This document shows, in pieces, positions 15,240 to 23,700 of a DNA stretch of 30,390 nucleotides. Origin of the DNA: an uncultured Eubacteriales bacterium (lineage in GTDB: Bacteria; Bacillota; Clostridia; Christensenellales; UBA1242); the NCBI GenBank assembly GCA_902796285.1, contig CADBOH010000050.1, positions 1-30,390 on the forward strand. The letters are read 5' to 3'. The notes beneath the pieces are model-generated. The model saw only the letters and a list, made by a program, of their open reading frames with translations. It searched no databases and was not told the DNA's origin. The stretch's first letter is position 1; each line of letters starts with the position of its first letter. The translations under genes and the position numbers were made by a program.

Positions 15240-15401
15240 ATGGCTTTACCAAAACGTAAAAATATTATTCTTGCTTGCACAGAGTGCCAAGAAAGAAATT
15301 ATGCAACAAGCAAAAATACAGCTGCAAATCCTGAAAGAATTGAAATTGTAAAATTCTGCTCACGTTGTGGAAAAAGAACTGTTCACAAGGAAACTAAGTA
15401 A
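15240..15401 (+). CDS. rpmG: 50S ribosomal protein L33 (zinc-binding form)
   Basis: A 53-residue protein of the large ribosomal subunit. Two CxxC pairs (LACTECQ and FCSRCGKR) make the zinc-binding form. RNYATSKN is typical of L33. The start is the ATG at 15240, with AGGAG 8 nt upstream. An in-frame ATG at 15189 overlaps the promoter -10 box and cannot be the start. It leads the L33-SecE-NusG operon, an order common in Firmicutes, and is 15 nt from secE. Confidence 0.95.
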   Translation: MALPKRKNIILACTECQERNYATSKNTAANPERIEIVKFCSRCGKRTVHKETK

Positions 15402-15416
15402 TTAATCGGGGGTTTT

Positions 15417-15806
15417 ATGTCTAAAAAGAAAAAGTCACAAAAACCAAAGAAAAACCAAGCTGAAGTAAAAAATACTTTGGATGCTTCTTTAGATCAACAA
15501 AACAGTGATGTTGAAGAGGTTGAAACTCCTGTAGTTGAAGAACCTGTTGAAGAGCAAAAAGTTGATGAAAAAAACAAAGATAAAAACGACAAGAAAAAGT
15601 CAAACAAGAAAAAACCTAAGGAAAAGGGTAAAATTAAGAGAAAGGTTAAAGAATCACTTTCTGAAATCAAAAATGTTGTTTGGCCTACTTTTGGCGAAGT
15701 TGTCAAAAAAACAGGCGTAGTACTTGTTGTAGTGCTCGTTTTTGCTGTTATTATTTTTGGAATTGACTTTGGCTTAGGCGAACTTGTTAAATTATTGAGG
15801 AAATAA
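15417..15806 (+). CDS. secE: Preprotein translocase subunit SecE with charged N-terminal extension
   Basis: Small membrane subunit of the SecYEG channel. The conserved part is KVKESLSEIKNVVWPT (76-91), an amphipathic helix ahead of a single membrane span (~100-122). Firmicute SecE usually has about 60 residues. Here 70-75 extra N-terminal residues are made almost only of Lys, Glu, Asp, Asn and Val, basic at both ends and acidic in the middle, predicted disordered and cytoplasmic. The start follows GGGGG 4 nt before the ATG. It lies between rpmG and nusG, as in most Firmicutes. Confidence 0.92.
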   Translation: MSKKKKSQKPKKNQAEVKNTLDASLDQQNSDVEEVETPVVEEPVEEQKVDEKNKDKNDKKKSNKKKPKEKGKIKRKVKESLSEIKNVVWPTFGEVVKKTGVVLVVVLVFAVIIFGIDFGLGELVKLLRK

Positions 15807-15817
15807 GAGGGGTTTTT

Positions 15818-16456
15818 ATGGAAGAAAAGGAAACTACTTTAAATCAAGAAAATGTTGTTTTAAACAACGAAACTCCTGCCGAAGAAAATGTTAAGGAAAA
15901 ATATGATGATGAAAAGGGATACAAAGACTTTGTTGACTCTCTTGAATCAAAATGGTATGTTCTTCACACTTTTTCTGGTTATGAGAACGTTGCAAAAGAA
16001 AACCTTGAGACAGTTGTAGAAAAATTTAATCTTCAAGACAGAATATTTGACATTGTTATACCAATGGAAGATGTTGTTGAAGAAAAAAATGGAAAGAAAA
16101 AATTAGTTCAAAGAAAGGCTATGCCATGCTACATTCTAGTTAAAATGAAGTATGCAGATGACCTTTGGCATAACGTTACCAGAACTCGTGGTATCACAGG
16201 TTTCGTTGGTCCAAAAGGAAGACCACTTGCACTTACTGAAAATGAAGTTATGAAATTAAGACTTGAAAAGATTAAAGTTGAAATTGATCTTGCTGTAGGT
16301 GATAAAGTTGAAATCATTGATGGTCCACTTAATGGTATGATTGGGGCAGTTACTGATGTTAATACTGAAACTGGCACTGCTAGTTTGATGGTAGAGATGT
16401 TTGGTAGAGAAACTGCTGTTGATGTTGAACTTAGTCAAGTTCGCAAAATAAATTAG
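15818..16456 (+). CDS. nusG: Transcription termination/antitermination factor NusG
   Basis: Binds RNA polymerase and couples it to ribosomes or Rho. The NGN domain spans ~46-155, with WYVLHTFSGYE at its start and ITGFVGP later. The KOW domain (~160-190) has GDKVEIIDGPLNGMIGAV. About 44 acidic, hydrophilic residues precede the NGN domain, longer than in Bacillus NusG. It is 11 nt after secE, with a GAGGGG ribosome binding site. The neighbour order secE-nusG-rplK-rplA is the classic one. Confidence 0.96.
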   Translation: MEEKETTLNQENVVLNNETPAEENVKEKYDDEKGYKDFVDSLESKWYVLHTFSGYENVAKENLETVVEKFNLQDRIFDIVIPMEDVVEEKNGKKKLVQRKAMPCYILVKMKYADDLWHNVTRTRGITGFVGPKGRPLALTENEVMKLRLEKIKVEIDLAVGDKVEIIDGPLNGMIGAVTDVNTETGTASLMVEMFGRETAVDVELSQVRKIN

Positions 16457-16463
16457 GTATATC

Positions 16464-16478
16464 GTGCCTTTAAGGCAC
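16464..16478 (+). repeat. Perfect dyad just after nusG
   Basis: GTGCC-TTTAA-GGCAC is a perfect palindromic hairpin 7 nt past the nusG stop, immediately followed by TATAAT (16479-16484). No T run follows, so it is not a normal terminator. It could be an RNA stability element, or a dyad over a weak internal promoter for rplK-rplA. No convincing -35 box was found. Confidence 0.35.
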
Positions 16479-16491
16479 TATAATATACACT

Positions 16492-16512
16492 CGAGATTAA
16501 CTATCTCGTTTT
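16492..16512 (+). terminator. Possible partial terminator between nusG and rplK
   Basis: CGAGAT (16492-16497) pairs with ATCTCG (16503-16508) around TAACT, followed by TTTTAAATT. The stem is short and the T run broken, so it may only reduce read-through into rplK-rplA. Confidence 0.45.
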
Positions 16513-16522
16513 AAATTAAAAA

Positions 16523-16559
16523 TGTGGGAGAGGGGAACTGCAACCCTTCAGTAACCACA
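16523..16559 (+). promoter_or_regulatory. L1-type autoregulatory mRNA leader of rplK-rplA
   Basis: TGTGG (16523-16527) pairs with CCACA (16555-16559). Inside are GGAG and GTAA on opposite strands, and an inner pairing of GGGG with CCCT. It sits directly before the rplK Shine-Dalgarno. A TGTGGGAG...CCACA leader before rplK is widespread in Firmicutes and mimics the L1 binding site on 23S rRNA, so free L1 can repress the L11-L1 operon. The assignment rests on motif and position. Confidence 0.7.
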
Positions 16560-16572
16560 AAAGGAGGAAAAA

Positions 16573-17001
16573 ATGGCAGAAAAGAAAATTGCTGCAGTTG
16601 TAAAATTACAACTCGATGCAGGTAAAGCCACTCCGGGACCTCCAGTTGGTTCAACTCTTGGACCTCATGGAATTAACCTTGGTGCCTTTACAAAAGAATT
16701 CAACGAGAAGACAGCTTCTCAAGCAGGACTTAAGATTCCTGTAGTAGTTACTATCTATGCGGATAGAAGCTTTTCATTTGTACTCAAAACTCCACCAGCT
16801 GCTATTCTTATCTTGAAAGCACTTGGACTTGAAAAGGGTTCTGCAGTACCAAACAAAACAAAAGTCGGAAAAATCACTAAAGAACAAATTAGACAAATCG
16901 CTGAAACAAAGATGCCAGATCTTAACTGCACATCTATCGAATCTGCTATGTCTATGGTTGCTGGTGCCGCTCGTTCAATGGGCGTAACAGTAGTTGACTA
17001 G
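16573..17001 (+). CDS. rplK: 50S ribosomal protein L11
   Basis: A 142-residue protein of the GTPase-associated centre of the large subunit. The N-terminal domain has KLQLDAGKATPGPPVG and LGPHGINLGAF, and the RNA-binding C-terminal domain has KVGKITKEQIRQIAE and a final AARSMGVTV. All are family-typical. AAAGGAGG precedes the ATG. It follows the L1-type leader and is 10 nt from rplA. Confidence 0.98.
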   Translation: MAEKKIAAVVKLQLDAGKATPGPPVGSTLGPHGINLGAFTKEFNEKTASQAGLKIPVVVTIYADRSFSFVLKTPPAAILILKALGLEKGSAVPNKTKVGKITKEQIRQIAETKMPDLNCTSIESAMSMVAGAARSMGVTVVD

Positions 17002-17011
17002 GAGGTAAGAG

Positions 17012-17692
17012 ATGAGAGTTACTAAGAAACAAGTTAAAGCAAACGAAATGCTTACTCAAAAGGCATATGATATTGAAAGCGGACTTGATGCATTGCTTGC
17101 TCTTCCAAAAGCTAAGTTTGATGAGACAGTTGAACTTCACGTAAAACTTGGTGTTGATGGAAAGAATGCCGATCAACAAGTTAGAGGTGTATGTATCCTT
17201 CCTCACGGAACTGGAAAATCTCTTAAAGTTTTAGTTATCGCAAAAGGTGACAAAGCTGATGAAGCAGTTAAAGCTGGTGCTGACTATGTTGGCGCAGAAG
17301 AAATTGTTGCTAAAATCCAAGGTGGATGGCTTGACTTTGACGTTGCTATTACAACTCCAGATATGATGGGCGTTGTAGGACGTGTTGCTAGAGTTTTAGG
17401 ACCAAAAGGTCTCATGCCAAACCCAAAGAGCGGAACTGTTACTATGGACGTTGCTAAGGCAATCAACGATGCAAAAGCAGGTAAGGTTGAATACAGACTT
17501 GATAAGTCTAATAACGTTCACGTAATTTTAGGAAAAGTTAGCTTTGGTAAAGAAAAATTGCTTGATAACTTCAACACAGTTATTGAGGCTCTTATTAAGG
17601 CTAAGCCAGCTGCTGCAAAAGGTCAATATCTTAGAAATGTTGCTATTGCATCAACAATGGGTCCTGGAATTAAAATCACATATAACATGTAA
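17012..17692 (+). CDS. rplA: 50S ribosomal protein L1
   Basis: A 226-residue protein of the L1 stalk, which helps release deacylated tRNA and can repress its own operon through the mRNA leader. It has LPHGTGKSLKVLVIAKG, the signature MMGVVGRVARVLGPKGLMP, and a C-terminal TMGPGIKI. The rplK stop overlaps its ribosome binding site (TAGGAGG). In most Firmicutes rplJ-rplL-rpoB-rpoC follow; here the operon ends with a terminator 3 nt after the stop and a giant gene on the other strand. Confidence 0.98.
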   Translation: MRVTKKQVKANEMLTQKAYDIESGLDALLALPKAKFDETVELHVKLGVDGKNADQQVRGVCILPHGTGKSLKVLVIAKGDKADEAVKAGADYVGAEEIVAKIQGGWLDFDVAITTPDMMGVVGRVARVLGPKGLMPNPKSGTVTMDVAKAINDAKAGKVEYRLDKSNNVHVILGKVSFGKEKLLDNFNTVIEALIKAKPAAAKGQYLRNVAIASTMGPGIKITYNM

Positions 17693-17693
17693 T

Positions 17694-17724
17694 AAAAAAT
17701 CACTCGGATCGAGTGATTTTTTTT
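17694..17724 (+). terminator. Terminator of rplK-rplA
   Basis: A 12-bp stem AAAAATCACTCG / CGAGTGATTTTT with a GAT loop, followed by more T (eight in a row). It begins 2 nt after the rplA stop. The A-rich left arm makes it bidirectional. Confidence 0.9.
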
Positions 17725-17756
17725 AGACTTTATTAAAAATATATATGCTAAGCATG

Positions 17757-17785
17757 AAAAAAGCACCAAATTTGGTGCTTTTTTT
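17757..17785 (-). terminator. Terminator of the giant surface-protein gene
   Basis: A perfect palindrome, AAAAAAGCACCAAA / TTTGGTGCTTTTTT. On the minus strand it starts a few bases after the stop codon of the 2840-residue gene. Together with the hairpin at 17694-17724 it insulates the convergent transcripts. Confidence 0.9.
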
Positions 17786-17788
17786 AAA

Positions 17789-20700
17789 TTATTTAGTTTT
17801 TTGTCTCTTTCTTAATCTAATTGTAATGAAGACAATTGCTCCCGCAACTGCTACCGCAATAACTATTGCAATGATAGCAAAAGCATTAAGAGGCTCAGTT
17901 TTTGTTACTTTGTATGAATATAATAAGTGCCCACCAGAAGTATACAATTGAATGAAGTATGTGCCAGTTGAAGCAAGTGTAATTGTTTCAATTTCGCCAT
18001 AACTTGCTATGTTTTCGCTTGTATAATATTTTGTTGTACCACCTACGATTAAGTAACAATCACCAACGGCATTGTAAAGATTTCTTGTATTAAATGTAAC
18101 AGTAATATTGCCACTAGTTTTTTCACCCTCTGCAAGAGAAACTTTAATTGGTGGATTTGCCATATTTATCCAGAAATCAAATGTGAACGTTTCACCAATT
18201 GTGTTAACATAACTCTCATCGTTAGGGGAAATAGAAACTCTATATCTGCCGCCTCCTGTTTTTTCATCTAGGAAGTTGATTAAAAGTTGAGTCATATATT
18301 GTTTGTTATTTACAGTGATTACATCAAAGTTTGAAATTTCTCTAAGTTCATCGGTAATATCAACATCATCCTTAACAACTTTTACAACATAATACTTGTT
18401 GTAATTTGTAAATTCATAAGCATAACGAGATTCATTTTTGTTGATGATAGTAAAGTTAAATGCATCTTCTCTAATTGGTATACCTGTTGTGCTTGTTGCA
18501 CTAAATGTTACTGAATAGTATCCCGGTTCAGTAAATGTGTATTGGTTGTTGCTTTCAGTGTATCCACCAGTTCCTTTGCCGTATTCAACACCATTTTTTG
18601 TAACTTTTATTACAGGGTATCCAGATGGTTGATAGTAGGTTGTTAAGTTATTTAAACTAATCTTTACAGAACTGTTATAAACTGCTTTTTGAACAAATTC
18701 AGTAGTCACTTCATCTCCATCAGTATTTACATATGTTACTGTTATAGGGGTTGAATTTAAGAATACAAGATCAACATAGTCACTAGTTTTAAAGTATTGT
18801 ACATGTGGCTCTGGCTTGCAAGAGTCGGTGAGTCTTAATCTATATGATCCAGCTCTTGTAAGGTATACATATGATGTATCACCATTATCATAAACAGTTG
18901 GATAAATATCAACAAATTCGCCTTCAAATAGTTTTTGCACGCCAATAACTATCTTGTTTTGTTTAATTCCATAATATGAAGTAAAGTTTAATTTAATTTT
19001 GTCAAAGTTGCTTTCTGTTTCTTTATTTGCTACAACAAACTCAGAAGTTGATGATTTAAGAGAATTTGTTGCACCTGATGAAGTTTCATAGGTAAATAAT
19101 GAAACGATGCTATCATTAGGGTTTACGTTGATATATATGATTGTAAAGTAACCTTCAGATATGGCACAGGAATATTTATATATTTCAACAACTACATTTG
19201 TTCCAGTGTTTTCTCCGAGTGTTGGTGGAGAAATTTTAACACCAAGTTCTTGATTGCATACAATCTCTAGGCGAGATTTATCATCATAATCGATTCCAAC
19301 GATATAATTTGTTTCATATGTTACACTTTTTTCAACGTACTTCATATCACTCTTTTCGATTCTAACGCCATCAACTGTAATATAGTAGAAAGATGCTGAT
19401 GAATCAAGGATGGTTAAATCGTAAATTGAGAATACCTCGTTGAAGATTTCATCCGTATTATATTTAATAAACACAATATATTCACCAGTGCCTGAAATTG
19501 TATAGCCAGATGCATCACTATTTACTGAATTTATGTTTTCCCAAGTAAGTCCATTATCTCTTGATAGGAAAACAGTAAAGCCATACTGGTCATCATATCT
19601 ATTAATGCTTTCTCTTCCAAAATCACCGTTAGGGTAGAAAAGTGTTACGTTTTGAGAGTAAGTTGTGATGTTTTTAGCTTGTGATGTATATTCTTTTCCT
19701 TCATATATAACTGTTTTTGATGGGATATTGCTAGCCGAGTTAATCGCATCATTGTTTTTGTCAGCAAACAATATTCCGCCGTTTGAAATATCATCTCTCG
19801 TTGCTGTATAGAATGGTAATTTATGGTATAGTCTAACACGTAGTGTTTTAATTACCACACTATCTTCAATCGCCTTTACAACAATTTTATAAAGATCATC
19901 ATAGTTTTCTCCTGTAGGAGCAAATGTATATGAGGTTATTTTTGTTCTACTATCTATTTGTGGGGTAATTGTTGTAACTAGGTTATTATCTTTATCATAT
20001 AGTTCAACATCATAAAGAAGTGTGTTATACGAGAAGTTGATCGCGTTTCTTGAAATATATGTTATATCGCCATTGCTTTCAGTGAGTGAATAAATGTTTG
20101 AACCTGTAATTTCGTTATATTCAACTTCGCCAACAAGAAGAATTACAGTAGATGTTTTTCCAAAGTTATCGGTTATTGTGTATTTAAATTTATCTGAAGT
20201 ATTACCAACATTAACTTTTACTGTAAGATCACTACTTGTTTGATCAAATGTGATATAACTTAAATTGTCTGCATACTCTGTGGTAGGAGTCCAAGTGCCG
20301 TAAGTAACCTGACTCGCATCCATAATTGGGGCCCAGTTACTGCCTTCTGCCTTTTCGATTACAATTCTAACAGGGTAAACATAGGTTGTTGTTGTGCTAG
20401 TAACTTGATCCTGTGAAGGCACATTTATAACCAATGCATCATTTACTTTTCTAGTAGTGAGGTTTGCATCCATAACTGAAATATATATGTTCTTGCTTGT
20501 TCCAGTTGTTCTATCAGTCATCACAAGAGAGTGTTTATTTCCAGAAGATGAAACTTCACTAAATATGTCAGACATATTTACAATGCTTGCTTGCAATGAA
20601 GGTAAAGAAATCCTGTATATTTGGTTATTTTCAAGCCAAGGTGAGTGCATATATCTAACGCTAGTGCTGCCATAACGTGTAAATGTATAAAGTTGCCATG

Positions 20701-23700
20701 GGTCAGACATATAGTTGTTCTCTGTATTTTTAAGCGTTAATCCACTTGTTGAGTATAAATTATAACCATTATAAATTTCGCTATCATAAATGTTGACATA
20801 TTTTTCATCTTCTGTTTTAAGTTGAAGATTGTTGTTTGTGTATGAAATTGCAGCATTATTAGCTGTATCATTAATCACACGTACTACATAAACAACCATA
20901 TTGTCAGCATAGTCAAGTTCAACTATTTCATAATAAGAGCCATCGATGATTCTATTTTCATTAAATTGCTCCATTGATTGATAGTTGTTTTTTGAGAATG
21001 AATCTTTTTTAACTTGTTGATAGTTATTTAATTGAATTTCTCTAAAGTAAATAAATTGAGTGTCATTTGGTCTTTGTGTTCTATTGTCATATGTTGATTT
21101 AAGGGTAGTGTTAAAGTAGTTTCTTGTAACATTGTAGCTAAAATATTTAAAAGTAGAAGTTTCAACTGAATAAGAGTAACTTAATTTAAAATTATTATCA
21201 AAGTTTGTTTTTGCTGTGGCTTGAACATCTTCGTTTTTATAATCTTTGTAAGTTCTCATATTAATTTGTTGATATGCTTTCGTAAAGATATTTTCAGTTG
21301 CATTTTCAGTTAATGTCATAAGGCTTTGAAGATTTTTAATAGGGGCTGAAATATCAAAGTGTATTGTTTTGATCACCTTGTTATAGTAGCTGCTATTAAA
21401 GCCTTCATATTGCATTTGAACTGTTATTTGCCCTTGATTTTCAATTAAATTAGAGCAGTCATAATCAAAATATTTTAAATTTCCACTTTCATTTATTGTG
21501 CCAGTAAATTTTTGACCACTAATATAAATTTCGTTCTCATCAATTTTTGCTTGGTATTTGTTTTGAGGATCTTGCCATTGAATTCTAACAACTTTTGAAT
21601 TTGTATAGAATTCGTTGTTGCTTGGCCCTTTTAAAGTGTAACCATCTTCATTAAGGATATCAAAACTTGGCTCATTTTCAAGAATTCTAAATCCAAATTT
21701 ATAGAAACTATAAAACTTGCTTTCGCTTCCAACAACATTATCTTGATAAAGTGTTACAAAATAATCACCAGGTTGAGAGAATAATTGAGCAGGCTCATTG
21801 CTTGTTGTCACAAATCGTTCGTCTGCAGGGTAGAAGTTCAAATATCCATTGCTTGTTGTTCCATTTGATACGTATCTAGCAACAACTTCATTTTTATTTT
21901 GATTGTTGCTCTTTAAAACTGTTATGCGAGCATAGATTTCGTATGCTTGAATTGATGCTCGTCTCAAATATGATTGAATGCTATTAACATTTGAAACTTT
22001 AATTCCTTCAACATAAACATCACCATCAATCACCTGGGCATTTCCATAGCGAGATAAAATGTTTTGATAGTTTACATTGTATTGAGAACCTTGCTTTCCA
22101 GGCCCCATAGTAAACTTGTATTGAGGGATAAAAAGTTTTAAAGGTAATTTGTTTCCTTCAACTGCAATTGCAGGATTTTCATCATTTGCGTCAAAACTAT
22201 CTTTCGTGTAGAAGGAACCCTGAATTAATGAGTTTGCAAGTAGTTCAGGGAAAGAGATTTCAATAGCATTTTTATCATTATAGAAACTAAGTGCAATATC
22301 ACGGCCGACAATTGATGCAAGTGAAGATTGATCATCTACGGAAATTGTTTCTAGTGGGGTAATTAGTCCAAATTCATCAACTATAAATGTGATTGTGCGT
22401 CTAAAGTAATCATACTGATCAACTTGTACGTTTTGTTTGTAATTTCTTTCGATTACATATTTTCCTGGTTTTGGGAGGTTGTCACCACCAAAACTAATAG
22501 GGAATAATACTTCTTCTCCTTCTGCGACAACACTTGAAGTTGGATAGATGTTTATTGTTCTTTCAACATTTTTGCCAATTGTGTAGTAACCATTTGTACT
22601 TGTTTTCTCAAAAGGATAATATTTTAACACAATTGTATCAATTAATTCATCTTTACCTTGTGGGTGAGGAGTAAAGGATAATGTTATTTGGTTTTTAGTG
22701 TTGATAGGTGTGTAGTATGCAAATTTATATGCAATGCCCAATTTTTCCTCTTCATCACCAGTATAAGAATAAGTCTCACCATTAGTTTTATCTGCTACAA
22801 AATATCTTGAGCCTGCATTATATTCAGTTGCTTTTGTTTTTTCATAATAAGTTGCACCATCAAATTCAGTTAAATTGACTTCTTCTACGTATTTGTTGTC
22901 AGATGCCTTTTTATAATATAACTTGTTAGCCACAGGCGTGCTATCTTCTGTTGTTGCAAATGTATAATAAACGCCATCATCTAGTTGATCTTGATCACTT
23001 ACATTTGTTGCAACATAAGTGTTTTTGTATAAACTGCCAGTTAAACTAAAGTTTGCAAAATCAAGATATGCTTCATCACTTGTGTATTTAATCAACATTT
23101 TAGACTTGTCGGAAGTTACAACAAATGAAACATATCCACTTGAAGCGTTTTTAAATCTAATGCTTTCTTCTTCATCAAGCAATTTATTGTTTGAGTCATC
23201 TCTTAAATAAATTCTATAAGATCCTTCAATTGCTGTGTCATTTTCATCAATAAAAGTGATCTCATATTTTGAGGCATTTACAAAACCGCCATTTTCAAGG
23301 GCTGATTCAGCAGGGTTAGCAGATTTTATAAAGGCTGAATTATCAATTGCAATTGTAAGATAAGTGCCATTGTAAGTTAAACCTGCTTTATCAAATCCGG
23401 CAAGGTTGTCATAAGTTTTCAAATTTGCATTTGTGTTTACATCGAAAAATTCATTAAGCGCTGCACGTAATTTTGCACTTGCAAGGTCCGCATCTTTTGA
23501 ATATTGATAAGCAGACAATTCATTAATTTGTGTATTATCAAAATTATTAAGATAAATTGCCTTATTTTTTGCCCATTCAATGCTAATAGAAGTATCTTCT
23601 TCAGGAACAGCAATCATTTCACTTGATTGCATCAGTCTTCTAAAATCATCTGAAGTTGTAACAGAATTGTACACAAAAATAGGAGAAGTTTTTTCTAACA

